Of a stretch of 64,000 nt of DNA, positions 35,384-44,751 are shown piece by piece; position 1 is the first letter of the stretch; every line of letters starts with the position of its first letter. Under the pieces are notes generated by a model. It was not told the origin of the DNA and made no database searches. It was given only the letters and a program-made list of their open reading frames with translations. The position numbers were made by a program, and so were the translations under genes. Source of the DNA: Actinomycetota bacterium (GTDB lineage Bacteria; Actinomycetota; Aquicultoria; Subteraquimicrobiales; Subteraquimicrobiaceae); contig JASEGB010000006.1 in assembly GCA_030018275.1 (NCBI GenBank), forward strand, positions 29,130 to 93,129, read 5' to 3'.

Positions 35384-36892
35384 ATGGCTGAACTAAAAGA
35401 GATAATGATCTCGGTGGATGATTTTGAGGCTCGGGTAGCCATTTTGGAGAAGGAGAGATTGGCCGAGATTTACGTGGAGCGAAACGATGCTCCATCCATC
35501 ATGGGCAACATCTATCTGGGGCGCGTTAGCAGCATATTGCCCGGCATGGATGCAGCCTTTGTGGATATCGGCCAGGAGAAAAGTGCCTTTTTGTGCGTAG
35601 GGGAAGTCGTCTTTCCCGAGGAGGTGGATTCCTTACCCCAAAAGATACATTACTTTTTAAAACCGGGTCAGGATATATTGGTTCAGGTTGCCAAGGGACC
35701 CATGGGCACAAAGGGTGCCAGGGTAACCGCTCAGATCGCTTTACCCGGCAGACATCTGGTCCTCCTTCCCTTCGGGGATTCCGTTGGAGTATCCCGCCGT
35801 CTTTCCGAAGACGAGAGGGAAAGATTGCGAATTCTTTGCGAGGGCATCAAGCCCGATGATATGGGCCTCATCGCCAGAACGGCCGCTCAAGGTGTGGGAC
35901 TTGAGTGGTTAAAATCAGATCTCAAGTATCTCATTAGGACTTGGAGAAATCTTCAGCGCCAGGCCGAAAAGAGTAAAGCACCGAAGGCCATCTACAGGGA
36001 AGAGGGACTCGCACTGCGTGCCGCAAGAGACATATTCACTTCCGATTTTATACAATTGGTCATCGATTCTCCCAAGGAATACAAAAAGATCCAAACATTC
36101 TTAAGTGAAACTTCTCCGGGACTCAAAGACCGCGTGAAGCTTTATTCGGGAAGCATCCCCCTATTCGAAAAGTACAACGTTGATTCCCAACTGAGAAAGG
36201 CCCTCAGGAGAAGAATTTGGCTAAGGTCAGGAGGATATATCACCATTGACACCACGGAAGCCCTCACCGCCATCGACGTCAACACGGGCAAGTATGTCGG
36301 GAAGACCAGCTTGCAACGAACCATCCTCAAAACGAATCTTGAGGCGGCTCGAGAGATCGCGGATCAAATTCGTTTGAGGGATATCGGTGGAATCATAGTG
36401 ATAGACTTCATCGACATGGAGGATCAAAAAGACAGGGAGAAGGTTTTTTCAGCCCTAAATGAAGCCCTGGCCATGGATAGGGCAAAGACTAATGTGGGGG
36501 AATTTTCGGAATTTGGTGTAGTGGAGATGACCAGGAAAAAATTCTGGCAGGGACTATTGGAAAGCTTATGTGCTCCCTGTTTAAGCTGCGAAGGATCGGG
36601 TGTGATGCTTTCCGATACCGCGGCGGGAATTGAAGCCTGGCGAGGGATAAAAGGGTTTTGTCGAGCCAAATCTTCGGAGGCTTTGCTGTTTAAAGTTCAT
36701 CCCAGGGTGATCAACTTTCTTGCGGCGAGGAGGGCCAAATTGCGCAAGAGAATGGGAAGAGATGTTTACCTTTATGGCGACCCCACGTACTCACCGGAGG
36801 GCTATGAACTCGTGAGCGAGGGTTCCCACAGAAAGATAAAGCGTGCCTATAAAGAGCTGTGCAAGGAATATGCCATCCTTCACCTCACCTGA
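35384..36892 (+). CDS. rng: Ribonuclease G/E family endoribonuclease
   Basis: This endonuclease processes rRNA and mRNA 5' monophosphate ends. The 502-residue product has an S1 domain (NIYLGRVSSILPGMDAAFVD, about residues 41-60), the catalytic IDVNTGKYVG and VIDFIDMEDQKDR segments, and the zinc-link CAPCLSCEGSG (about 395-405). It starts at ATG after GGAGGGATAAT. The length is that of RNase G rather than full RNase E. It comes before rplU-rpmA-obgE, a common order. Confidence 0.96.
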   Translation: MAELKEIMISVDDFEARVAILEKERLAEIYVERNDAPSIMGNIYLGRVSSILPGMDAAFVDIGQEKSAFLCVGEVVFPEEVDSLPQKIHYFLKPGQDILVQVAKGPMGTKGARVTAQIALPGRHLVLLPFGDSVGVSRRLSEDERERLRILCEGIKPDDMGLIARTAAQGVGLEWLKSDLKYLIRTWRNLQRQAEKSKAPKAIYREEGLALRAARDIFTSDFIQLVIDSPKEYKKIQTFLSETSPGLKDRVKLYSGSIPLFEKYNVDSQLRKALRRRIWLRSGGYITIDTTEALTAIDVNTGKYVGKTSLQRTILKTNLEAAREIADQIRLRDIGGIIVIDFIDMEDQKDREKVFSALNEALAMDRAKTNVGEFSEFGVVEMTRKKFWQGLLESLCAPCLSCEGSGVMLSDTAAGIEAWRGIKGFCRAKSSEALLFKVHPRVINFLAARRAKLRKRMGRDVYLYGDPTYSPEGYELVSEGSHRKIKRAYKELCKEYAILHLT

Positions 36893-37009
36893 GATTAAAC
36901 GAAAGTTCTAAAACCCAGCTGAGTTAAATTTTTACAGCCCACACTCGCTTTTGCAAGGCCCTGAGCAGCAAGTTTATGCGTTTTATGACCCACCTATAAT
37001 TTATGTAAA

Positions 37010-37039
37010 TTGACAACTAAAGTCCTTCTTTGTTAGGAT
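37010..37039 (+). promoter_or_regulatory. Candidate promoter of rplU-rpmA
   Basis: TTGACA (37010-37015) and TAGGAT (37034-37039) are separated by 18 bp. The start would lie about 23 bases ahead of the rplU ATG, which has AAGGGAGGA before it. The -35 box is perfect. A further TATAAT at 36995-37000 has no good -35. Confidence 0.6.
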
Positions 37040-37068
37040 AGAGTGCTGGTTAAGGGAGGAATTATTGC

Positions 37069-37389
37069 ATGCCGTATGCTATTATTGAATCTGGGGGCAA
37101 ACAATATAAGGTTCGGAAGGGAGAAGAAGTTCTCATCGAGAAAATAGAGGGCAAGCCCGGTGATAAGGTAAAGTTCGATAAGATAATTTTCTTAAGCCAT
37201 GGCGATCAAAAGATTCATCAAAAAGAGGTGCTTTCCAAGGTAAAGGTGAAGGGCACTATCGTCGAGCAGTTAAAGGGCGAAAAGATAATCGTATTCAAAT
37301 ATGAACCGAAGAAGGGATATAAGCGGATGAGGGGACACAGACAAATCCTAACCAAAGTGAGGATAGATGATATAAAGGTCCCCAGCTAA
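37069..37389 (+). CDS. rplU: 50S ribosomal protein L21
   Basis: L21 binds 23S rRNA in the large subunit. The 106-residue product is typical: YAIIESGGKQYKVRKGEEV at the start and EPKKGYKRMRGHRQ near the end. The ribosome site AAGGGAGGA precedes ATG. rpmA follows after 30 bp. The assignment is unambiguous. Confidence 0.98.
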   Translation: MPYAIIESGGKQYKVRKGEEVLIEKIEGKPGDKVKFDKIIFLSHGDQKIHQKEVLSKVKVKGTIVEQLKGEKIIVFKYEPKKGYKRMRGHRQILTKVRIDDIKVPS

Positions 37390-37419
37390 CAAACTCCCAA
37401 CTATCCGGAGGTTGATAAA

Positions 37420-37674
37420 ATGGCTCATAAAAAGGGAATGGGAAGTTCCAGAAATGGAAGAGATAGTCGATCCAAGCGCTTGGGAGTTAAGCGTTATGGT
37501 GGTCAGTTCGTGACGGCGGGGAGCATCCTCGTTCGCCAGCGAGGTACGAGGATAAAACCCGGTCTCAATGTAGGGCTTGGGCGCGATTATACGCTTTTCG
37601 CTTTGATCGATGGCTATGTGATGTACGAATCTCGCAATAACTCGCGTAAGGTAAGCGTGCTCGCGCAGGCTTAA
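37420..37674 (+). CDS. rpmA: 50S ribosomal protein L27
   Basis: L27 lies near the peptidyl-transferase centre. The 84-residue product opens [20 protein letters not shown] and has [16 protein letters not shown]. It starts directly with the mature AHKKG sequence, so the cleaved N-terminal extension known from Firmicutes is absent. A terminator follows the gene. Confidence 0.98.
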   Translation: MAHKKGMGSSRNGRDSRSKRLGVKRYGGQFVTAGSILVRQRGTRIKPGLNVGLGRDYTLFALIDGYVMYESRNNSRKVSVLAQA

Positions 37675-37696
37675 GCCTAGAAACGAATCTCGAATT

Positions 37697-37766
37697 GACC
37701 CAGGGTATGACCATCGGTTCTTTATAAGGTCATTCTGATTTCTTATAACCTGGGTCGTTATTTTTT
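37697..37766 (+). terminator. Rho-independent terminator after rpmA
   Basis: GACCCAGG at 37697 pairs with CCTGGGTC near 37749-37756, with inner pairing TATGACC/GGTCAT, and is followed by GTTATTTTTTA. It separates rplU-rpmA from obgE. The closing T run and strong stem are convincing. Confidence 0.75.
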
Positions 37767-37795
37767 ATGCTGAAAAATAGGGGGCATTCAAAGGC

Positions 37796-39076
37796 GTGGC
37801 GACCTTCATCGACGAAGCTCGAATTTTCGTCAAAGGTGGTAAGGGTGGAAATGGTTGCGTGAGTTTCAGGAGGGAAAAGTTTGCTCCCAAAGGCGGTCCC
37901 GATGGTGGCGATGGGGGCCGGGGTGGCGATGTCATTTTAAGAGTCGTCAGATCCCTGCGCACGCTCATGGATTTCCACTACCAGCACTATTTTAAAGCCG
38001 AGGACGGAAGGCATGGTCGAGGAAGTAATAAACATGGCCGAAGCGGGAAGGATTTAATCTTAAGGGTTCCCCCAGGCACAATGATCAAGGATGAAGAAGG
38101 GAAAGTCCTTTGTGACCTGGTTGAAGATGGAGAGGAGTTCATCATCGCCAGGGGCGGTCAGGGAGGACGGGGCAATGCCAGATTTGTAACCTCTGTAAGA
38201 CAAGCTCCATCCTTTGCCGAGAAGGGGGAACCGGGGGGAGAACGCTGGATTTCCTTGGAGCTAAAACTCCTCGCTGACGTGGGGTTAATTGGCTATCCCA
38301 ATGTGGGCAAATCCACCATCATCGGCAGGGTATCCGCTGCAAAACCAAAGGTAGCGGACTATCCATTCACCACACGGGTTCCCCATCTGGGAGTCGTCAG
38401 TTTATCCGATGGAAGGGACTTCGTTGTGGCCGACATTCCTGGATTGATTGAAGGGGCACATAAAGGTGCCGGACTCGGTCATGCATTTTTGAGGCACATC
38501 GACAGGAGTGCAATCCTCGTCCACGTTCTCGACCTCTCGGGAATCGAGGGGAGGGATCCCATTTCGGATTTTGAAACCGTTCAAAGGGAGCTTAAACTAT
38601 ACAAGCCATCTCTCGCGAAGCGTCCACAAATAGTCACCGGAAACAAACTCGATCTTCCATCCGCTAAAGGAAATTTACCCCGCGCCATCCAATATTTTAA
38701 GGAGAAATATCAATTCTTTCCCATCTCAGCCGCCACTGGAGAAGGGATAAAGGAGCTGCTATATGCAATCGCCGAGAAGCTTGAAGAAGTGAAACGAACC
38801 AAGCGTCGAAGAAAAGCAGCTGTACATAGGGTTTTGAGTTTCCAAGAGGATGAAAGGGAACTCTTGATCTCAAGGGAGGAAGGAGTCTTCCTGGTGAGGG
38901 GGAAGGCCATAGAGCGACAGGTGGCCATGACCGATTTCGATAACGAAGAAGCAGTCGCTTATCTGCAGCAAAGATTCAGGGAAATCGGGTTGGAGGATGC
39001 ACTCAAAAAGGCGGGGGCGAAGGAAGGCGATGCCATAAAGATCGGCTCCATGGTGTTTGACTTCCGTCCCTCCTAA
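37796..39076 (+). CDS. obgE: GTPase ObgE/CgtA
   Basis: Obg is a ribosome-assembly and stress GTPase. The 426-residue product has the glycine-rich Obg fold (FVKGGKGGNGCVSFRREKF, PDGGDGGRGGDV), the G1 motif GYPNVGKST (about residues 166-174), G3 DIPGLIEGAHKGAGLGH, G4 NKLD and a C-terminal OCT domain. It starts at GTG giving MATFIDEARIFVKGG. It lies in the usual rplU-rpmA-obg order but behind a terminator. Confidence 0.97.
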   Translation: MATFIDEARIFVKGGKGGNGCVSFRREKFAPKGGPDGGDGGRGGDVILRVVRSLRTLMDFHYQHYFKAEDGRHGRGSNKHGRSGKDLILRVPPGTMIKDEEGKVLCDLVEDGEEFIIARGGQGGRGNARFVTSVRQAPSFAEKGEPGGERWISLELKLLADVGLIGYPNVGKSTIIGRVSAAKPKVADYPFTTRVPHLGVVSLSDGRDFVVADIPGLIEGAHKGAGLGHAFLRHIDRSAILVHVLDLSGIEGRDPISDFETVQRELKLYKPSLAKRPQIVTGNKLDLPSAKGNLPRAIQYFKEKYQFFPISAATGEGIKELLYAIAEKLEEVKRTKRRRKAAVHRVLSFQEDERELLISREEGVFLVRGKAIERQVAMTDFDNEEAVAYLQQRFREIGLEDALKKAGAKEGDAIKIGSMVFDFRPS

Positions 39077-39172
39077 CATATAAATTAGTGGGAAAGCAAC
39101 ACTTTTTAATGAAAAATTCAACACTCAGCTTCTGAGCCACGGAGCTAATCAAATCTAAATGAGGTGGATACC

Positions 39173-39199
39173 ATGAAAAGGAATGATTACCTTCCGTAG
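39173..39199 (+). other. Eight-codon mini-ORF overlapping the proB start
   Basis: ATG 39173 has a good ribosome site (GAGGTGG) and encodes MKRNDYLP before a TAG at 39197-39199. It overlaps the proB start (ATG 39183) in another frame. It may couple or dampen translation of proB, or it may be the residue of a changed proB start. No experimental support is available. Confidence 0.35.
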
Positions 39200-40298
39200 G
39201 GTTCACAGGATCGTGGTCAAGGTCGGGACCAGTGTAATAACCACGCCATCGGGAAGACTCGATTTCATTCAGCTATCGAATCTCGTCGACCAGATGGCGG
39301 AATTGAAGAAAAGGGGATATGAGCTTCTTCTGGTTTCCTCCGGTGCCATTGCCGCCGGCGTTGAGGGTTTGGGTCTGGACGCACGACCAACAACCATCCC
39401 CGAGCTCCAGGCGGCGGCTTCAGTGGGGCAGGGTCTCCTGCTTCAGCAATATACCAATCTATTCGATAAACATGGGATAAAGGTGGGGCAGGTCCTTTTA
39501 ACCCAGTACGATACCACCCAGCGTCGTCATTATCTTAATGCCCGAAATACTCTGCAAAAACTCCTGGAGCTGGAGACCATTCCCATCATCAATGAGAACG
39601 ACACCACCGCCGTGGATGAGATTAAATTCGGAGATAACGATACCTTGGCGGCTCTCGTCTCCAATTTGGTCGAGGCCGATCTGCTGATAGCTCTCACCGA
39701 TACTGAAGGTCTATATACGAGGGATCCCCATAAGACAACGGAGGCCAAGCTCTTGCAGGAGGTTGAGGAAATCACCCCCGAAGTAGAAGCTCTTGCTGGT
39801 GGAGCGGGAACGAGGTTTGGCTCCGGGGGAATGGTCACCAAAATCCAGGCAGCCAAGATAGTGACCTTCGCTCAAAGCGGAATGATAATCGCTCATGGCA
39901 AAAGACCCCGCGTGCTCCTGGATATCATGGATTATAAACCCGTGGGAACATTCTTCGTCCCGGGAAAGAAAAAGGTCGAGAGCCGCAAGCTCTGGATAGC
40001 ATTCGGCAGGATAGCCAGGGGCACGGTGATGGTGGATGAGGGAGCGAAGGATGCCCTGCTCAAAAGGGGTAAAAGCCTTCTCCCCGCCGGTATCACAAAA
40101 TGTGACGGGGATTTCGGCGTGGGAGACGCTGTAAACATCGTGGATAAAGAGGGAACCGTCTTCGCTAAGGGTTTGACCAATTTTAGCCTACAGGAGCTCA
40201 ATCGAATAAAAGGACTAAAGAGCAAAGAGGTCTCGGCGATACTACCTGATGCCAGCGAGGAGGTAGTCCACCGAGACTGCCTCGTCATCCTCAAATAG
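39183..40298 (+). CDS. proB: Glutamate 5-kinase
   Basis: ProB catalyses the first step of proline synthesis, making glutamyl 5-phosphate. The 371-residue product has the kinase opening RIVVKVGTSVITTPSGRLD, INENDTTAVDEIKFGDND, the GGAGTRFGSGGMVTKIQAA loop, and a C-terminal PUA domain. The ATG start has AAAAGGA very close upstream, while the better ribosome site GAGGTGG belongs to the overlapping mini-ORF. proA follows after 90 bp of repeat. Confidence 0.96.
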   Translation: MITFRRVHRIVVKVGTSVITTPSGRLDFIQLSNLVDQMAELKKRGYELLLVSSGAIAAGVEGLGLDARPTTIPELQAAASVGQGLLLQQYTNLFDKHGIKVGQVLLTQYDTTQRRHYLNARNTLQKLLELETIPIINENDTTAVDEIKFGDNDTLAALVSNLVEADLLIALTDTEGLYTRDPHKTTEAKLLQEVEEITPEVEALAGGAGTRFGSGGMVTKIQAAKIVTFAQSGMIIAHGKRPRVLLDIMDYKPVGTFFVPGKKKVESRKLWIAFGRIARGTVMVDEGAKDALLKRGKSLLPAGITKCDGDFGVGDAVNIVDKEGTVFAKGLTNFSLQELNRIKGLKSKEVSAILPDASEEVVHRDCLVILK

Positions 40299-40299
40299 T

Positions 40300-40378
40300 T
40301 CGGAGTAAGGAGTTTGGAGTTGGTAGTAAAATTCATAAACTCCTAACTCCCAACTAATAAACTCCCGACTGGTAAGGA
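40300..40378 (+). repeat. GGAGTTTGGAGTTGG / CTCCCAACT inverted short-period repeat
   Basis: GGAGTAAGGAGTTTGGAGTTGG is followed by AAACTCCTAACTCCCAACTA and ACTCCCGACTGG, so the proB-proA gap is an inverse pair of a degenerate 7-9 base repeat. Similar CTCCCGACT words occur at 35337-35370 and 44340-44360. Confidence 0.7.
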
Positions 40379-40387
40379 GGTTAACTA

Positions 40388-41635
40388 ATGAGTGAGGTTC
40401 AGGAACTGGGCGAGAAGGCGAAGGAAGCCGCCTTCAAGCTCGCCTCCATTTCCACAGAGGTAAAAAATGGGGCACTGCACGCAATGGCTGATGCTTTACT
40501 CAAAGAGAGCTCAAAAATTCTGGAAGCCAACCAAAAGGATATCGAGGTTGGGAAGGAGAAGAAAATCAGCTCCGCTTTGATGGATCGTCTTCTTTTGAAT
40601 ACATCCCGAATAGAGGAGATGGCTCAGGGCTTAAGAGATGTCGCCGCGCTAAAGGATCCTGTGGGAGAGATAGTTCGAGGCTGGCGCGTCCCCAATGGTC
40701 TTTTGATAACGCAAGTTAGGGTACCACTTGGTGTCGTGGCCATGATCTACGAAGCTCGTCCAAACGTCACCGTGGATGCCGCGGGTTTGTGCATTAAAAC
40801 GGGCAATGCGGTCATCTTAAGGGGCGGTTCTCTGGCCATAAATTCCAATCTGGCTTTGACGAGGATCATATCCGACGCTTCCACCTCTGCGGGATTGCCC
40901 GAAAATTCCATCCAATCAGTATCCACAACCGCTCGGGAGGCGGCAACCGAGCTCATGAAGCTCAATGAATATGTGGATGTGTTGATTCCCAGGGGTGGAG
41001 CCTCCCTCATCCGGACGGTTATCGAGACGGCAACCGTTCCCGTGATCGAAACCGGCGTGGGAAATTGCCACATCTACGTGGATGCCGATGCCGATTTATC
41101 CATGGCCATGAAGATAGTAATAAATGCCAAGTGTCAGCGTCCAGGCGTTTGCAATGCTGCGGAAACCCTCTTGGTACACAAGGATGTAGCCGAAGAATTT
41201 CTACCTAAAATTGTCGACGAGCTGCGAGGTCGAGAAGTCATTATCTATGGCTGTCCTAAAACGCAGTCCCTGTGCCGAGACGTGGAAGCGGCAAGCGAGG
41301 AGGATTGGCACACCGAGTACCTCGATCTGAAGCTCGCGGTGAAGATCGTGGACTCCTTGGATGAAGCCATCGCCCACATCCAGAAATATGGCACCAAGCA
41401 TTCTGAGGCCATCATCACCAGAAATTACGATGCCGCCAGGAGATTTACCGAGGAAATAGATGCCGCTGCCGTTTACGTCAATGCCTCCACCCGATTTACC
41501 GACGGCGGGCAATTCGGCATGGGTGCCGAGATCGGAATTAGCACTCAAAAGCTACACGCCAGGGGTCCCATGGCTTTAGAGGCCCTTACCTCCACAAAGT
41601 TCGTGGTCTACGGTACTGGTCAAGTACGACAATAA
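40388..41635 (+). CDS. proA: Gamma-glutamyl phosphate reductase
   Basis: ProA reduces glutamyl 5-phosphate to the semialdehyde, the second step of proline synthesis. The 415-residue product belongs to the aldehyde dehydrogenase superfamily with VPLGVVAMIYEARPNVTVDA (about residues 115-134), IPRGGASLI, and the catalytic cysteine in CQRPGVCNAAETLLVH. It starts at ATG with AAGGAGG upstream. It follows proB. Confidence 0.97.
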   Translation: MSEVQELGEKAKEAAFKLASISTEVKNGALHAMADALLKESSKILEANQKDIEVGKEKKISSALMDRLLLNTSRIEEMAQGLRDVAALKDPVGEIVRGWRVPNGLLITQVRVPLGVVAMIYEARPNVTVDAAGLCIKTGNAVILRGGSLAINSNLALTRIISDASTSAGLPENSIQSVSTTAREAATELMKLNEYVDVLIPRGGASLIRTVIETATVPVIETGVGNCHIYVDADADLSMAMKIVINAKCQRPGVCNAAETLLVHKDVAEEFLPKIVDELRGREVIIYGCPKTQSLCRDVEAASEEDWHTEYLDLKLAVKIVDSLDEAIAHIQKYGTKHSEAIITRNYDAARRFTEEIDAAAVYVNASTRFTDGGQFGMGAEIGISTQKLHARGPMALEALTSTKFVVYGTGQVRQ

Positions 41636-41640
41636 TTGGT

Positions 41641-42010
41641 TCACAGTTTGCCTTCCTCCAGATTTAGCAGGAATTCCAAGAGCGTTTTCCCCGTGATCTC
41701 GATATTTTCCGATTTTATCCTGTCGAAGGTATCCTTTGGTGTGTGATAATATGGATCCTTCCCCCATTCCACTATTGCGGAAGGAATTCCCTTCTTCTCG
41801 AAGGGTTTATGATCGCTTAACCCTTTGCTTTTGTCCCACTCCAACCATATCTATTGAGATCATTCCCACAATTTGACCTCTTTCGGTGGGGAGAGGAAAT
41901 TTACGAAGTGGCGGGATTCATAGTGATGATGATCTATATTTCGATCGATCATCTCCTCAGCGCCGAAGGCAACGAAGTCGATTTAATCGCTGGTTTTACT
42001 TTCTCGGCGG
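41641..42010 (-). pseudogene. M28 family metallopeptidase remnant
   Basis: On the minus strand, reading from about 42010 down to 41641, three broken frames match an M28 aminopeptidase: DFVAFGAEEMIDRN, then MISIDMVGVG, then SDHKPFEKKGIPSAIVEW with the C-terminal YYHTPKDTFDRI. The frames are separated by stops and shifts, and the N-terminal half with its metal ligands is missing. The plus-strand frame across 41854-42210 is a shadow of this remnant. It is convergent to proA. Confidence 0.8.
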
Positions 42011-42246
42011 GCTTAGGTCCGCAAGAGGTGATCAGACACAGGATTAAGACCAATACTAAGCCAATTTTTGCGATTTTTTATTCGGGTTTGACTCATTTAA
42101 CATGGATATCCTCTTTCATTTTGTCCAGTCTAGTATATTTTCTTCGAGGCATTTTAGTAAAGTGGGAATTAAATTTCATTGAACTTTTTCTTTCGATGGG
42201 AAAAGATTAAAATGACATTTAGGCGAAGCAACCGCAGGAGATATGA

Positions 42247-42612
42247 ATGGATAGAAAGTGGCTAGGTGTGGCCATAGGTGCTTTGTTTCTGCTTTCGATG
42301 CTATTTTATGCCCGATTTGAGGTAAAATGGCTACGAGTGGGGGGCAATCATTTAGAAATCGCACGTAACTATCTAAGGATAGGGGACAACTACATCCGCA
42401 TGAGCAGAAAATACATGCACAGCATCCTTTATCCCGGCAATTTCTTGAGCGACAGTGAGATTTATCTCGAACGGGGCCAAGACTATCAGAAAGAGGTCGA
42501 AGTAGAGTCTCGTCCTTCGTCGGATTTTTCAGATAATCGTTTTATTGGAAGGATTTCAATATCTTTGAAGGAAAATTTGGAAAGAATCGTGAAAGGTGTG
42601 GGGGATGAATAA
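42247..42612 (+). CDS. Hypothetical membrane-anchored protein
   Basis: This 121-residue protein has an N-terminal helix (GVAIGALFLLSMLFYA, residues about 7-22) and then a polar domain rich in Arg, Asn and Tyr (NHLEIARNYLRIGDNYIRMS). The start ATG follows GCAGGAG at a 6-bp distance. Its stop overlaps the nadD start, so it is probably translated with nadD. I recognise no family; the repeated ARNYLRIGDNYIRM pattern suggests an amphipathic helix. Confidence 0.6.
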   Translation: MDRKWLGVAIGALFLLSMLFYARFEVKWLRVGGNHLEIARNYLRIGDNYIRMSRKYMHSILYPGNFLSDSEIYLERGQDYQKEVEVESRPSSDFSDNRFIGRISISLKENLERIVKGVGDE

Positions 42613-43261
42613 GGGGAAAGGGAAGAAGCTCCACATTGGGATTATGGGTGGCACCTTCAACCCCATCCATCATGGACATCTGGTCACGGCTCAGGAAGCT
42701 CTCGAGCAGTTTAAATTGGATGAGATCATTTTCATGCCCTGTGGTCAGCCTCCCCACAAGAGGGATGAGGAGATAATTCCCGCGGAGGAGAGATATTTGA
42801 TGACGGTCATTGCCACCGCCTCGAACCCCCGCTTCACCGTGTCCAGGATGGAAATCGAGAGGAAGGGTCCCTCCTACACCATCGATACCATCAAGGAGTT
42901 AAGGACGATTTATGGGGAGGATACCGAGATCTTCTTCATCACCGGAGCCGATGCCATCCTGGAGATATTGACCTGGAAAGATGCGGAGAAACTTTACGAT
43001 CTGTGTAGCTTCATCGCCGCCACCCGCCCCGGTTATTGTCTCGAGAAATTCAAGGAGATACACGTAATCCCGGAGGGAAAGAAGGAGAGGGAAAAGCCCA
43101 AAGTCTATTTCATGGAAATTCCCGCCCTGGCCATCTCCTCTACGGATATCCGCAGAAGGGTCAGGGAAGGAAAACCCATAAAATACCTTGTTCCCGATGG
43201 AGTAGCCAGGTACATCCAAAAATGCGGATTTTATAGAGGACGAAAGGCAAAAGAGCCGTAA
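42605..43261 (+). CDS. nadD: Nicotinate-nucleotide adenylyltransferase
   Basis: NadD adenylates nicotinate mononucleotide in NAD synthesis. The 218-residue product has the nucleotidyltransferase motif GIMGGTFNPIHHGHL (about residues 12-26) and the C-terminal ISSTDIRRRVREGKPIKYL. The start is ATG 42605, which overlaps the preceding stop by 8 bp; the frame reaches back to GTG 42596. It is followed by an LCP-like gene and rsfS, a known order. Confidence 0.96.
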   Translation: MNKGKGKKLHIGIMGGTFNPIHHGHLVTAQEALEQFKLDEIIFMPCGQPPHKRDEEIIPAEERYLMTVIATASNPRFTVSRMEIERKGPSYTIDTIKELRTIYGEDTEIFFITGADAILEILTWKDAEKLYDLCSFIAATRPGYCLEKFKEIHVIPEGKKEREKPKVYFMEIPALAISSTDIRRRVREGKPIKYLVPDGVARYIQKCGFYRGRKAKEP

Positions 43262-43280
43262 TCTTAGCAAAGAGGCCATT

Positions 43281-44315
43281 ATGTCCATAGGTTACAGAAG
43301 CAGAAGGAAATCCGAGGAATCCATGGGCTACAGGACGCGCCAGAGACTTTTGAGGGGCTGGCGAAGAAGACGACGGATTAAGATAGTCCTTGGAATTTTC
43401 CTCTTTCTCGCTCTGATTTCCTTTGGAGCCCTCTTTTGGCTAAAGGGTCCCGCCATTTTATCTCTTTTATTCCGAGGGAAAGAAAAAGTTCGGGTCTCTC
43501 CCTTGCCCAAACCTGTGAGGGTCACCTTTCTGATCATCGGGGCGCAAAAGACCGATTCTGGGGAGCAGGTTCTCGGTTTGATATTGATGTCCTTCGATCC
43601 CAAGGAAAAGAAGATAAGCGGTTTTTCTATTCCACCTGAAACCTTCGTCGAGGTCCCGGGTCATGGATTTGAAAAGATATCCGAGGCATTGACCTCTGGA
43701 ATCCCCATCCTTTCGGCGTCGGTCGGGAATTTCCTGGGCATAAGCGCTGATCACTATCTGAAATTGGATCATCTGGATTTTGAGAGAATTGTAAAGGCGG
43801 GGAGACTTAACAAGGCTTTTGACAGGGTGAAGGAGAGCGATTTAAATCAAATGGAGTGTTCAAGGTGGTCCAAGATTTTGGCTAAAGTCCCACGCTCCAA
43901 GATAAACATCGTTCCCCTTCCTGTGAAACCGATCTCCGTTGGTCAGGAAACCTACTTTGAGCCCCAGAAGGATGAAATAGAACATTTGGTGAAGGTACTC
44001 TTTGGAAGGGAGAAGAGAAGGAGAGCGATAAGGGTCATAGTCCTCAATGGATGCGGAGAGCCAGGGGTGGCTGGTGAGGTGGCTCAGAAGTTAATCGAGA
44101 ACGGGTATAAGGTCGTTCAGACCAAGAATGCCGAGAGCTTTGATTTCAAGAAAACCCAGATAATAATCTATCGAGGGGATAAAAGTTCCGCGGAGAGGGT
44201 AAAGGATTTGCTTGGTGTCGGAGTCATCGTATCCAAAAGGCTCCCACAGGATCTCGCGGATATAGCCATAATCGTGGGTAAAGATTATAAGCAGCAACCC
44301 GTCGATGGTCCATAA
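43281..44315 (+). CDS. LCP-like protein with LytR C-terminal domain
   Basis: The 344-residue product has a very basic N-terminus, a single helix (about residues 36-54, VLGIFLFLALISFGALFWL), a central region resembling a reduced LytR-CpsA-Psr domain (VEVPGHGFEKISEAL, DHYLKLDHLDFERIV) and a LytR_C domain (RVIVLNGCGEPGVAGEVAQ to the end). LCP proteins attach glycopolymers to the cell wall; the classical catalytic arginines are not clear here, so it may be inactive or specialised. It sits between nadD and rsfS. Confidence 0.75.
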   Translation: MSIGYRSRRKSEESMGYRTRQRLLRGWRRRRRIKIVLGIFLFLALISFGALFWLKGPAILSLLFRGKEKVRVSPLPKPVRVTFLIIGAQKTDSGEQVLGLILMSFDPKEKKISGFSIPPETFVEVPGHGFEKISEALTSGIPILSASVGNFLGISADHYLKLDHLDFERIVKAGRLNKAFDRVKESDLNQMECSRWSKILAKVPRSKINIVPLPVKPISVGQETYFEPQKDEIEHLVKVLFGREKRRRAIRVIVLNGCGEPGVAGEVAQKLIENGYKVVQTKNAESFDFKKTQIIIYRGDKSSAERVKDLLGVGVIVSKRLPQDLADIAIIVGKDYKQQPVDGP

Positions 44316-44373
44316 CCAGTTTTTAATATTATGACTTACCGGCTCCCATTCCCGACTACAGACTAACGGGGGT

Positions 44374-44751
44374 ATGCCTTTGAAATCCAGGGAGTTAGCG
44401 AGACTTATCGCAAGAGCAGCTGCAGAGAAAAAGGCTGAAGATATCATCGTTTTAGACATCGGCAAGCTCCTGATAATCACGGATTATTTCGTCATATGTA
44501 GTGGGAAAACCACGCGCCACGTGAAGACCATCTTCGAAAACATCCAGAGGAAATTGGATGAGAAAGCGGTAAGACCCTTGGGAGTGGAAGGACAGGGCGA
44601 AGCCTACTGGATACTTTTGGACTGTGGCGATGTTGTCGCCCATATCTTCACCCAGAAAGAGAGGGATTATTATCAACTGGAGAGGTTGTGGAAGGACGCC
44701 CCCCAACTCAACTGGGACGAATCCCCCAAAAGAAGAACATCCAAACCCTAA
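44374..44751 (+). CDS. rsfS: Ribosomal silencing factor RsfS
   Basis: RsfS binds L14 and blocks subunit joining under starvation. The 125-residue product has the family core AAEKKAEDIIVLDIGKLLII, TDYFVICSGKTTRHVKTI and EGQGEAYWILLDCGDVVAHIF. The start is ATG with ACGGGGGT just upstream. It is preceded by a TCCCATTCCCGACTACAGACT repeat. Confidence 0.95.
   Translation: MPLKSRELARLIARAAAEKKAEDIIVLDIGKLLIITDYFVICSGKTTRHVKTIFENIQRKLDEKAVRPLGVEGQGEAYWILLDCGDVVAHIFTQKERDYYQLERLWKDAPQLNWDESPKRRTSKP

Noticed and set aside
41854..42210. 118-codon plus-strand frame with hydrophobic C-terminus
   Set aside because: Its first half is the reverse of the M28 peptidase remnant and the start has no ribosome site.
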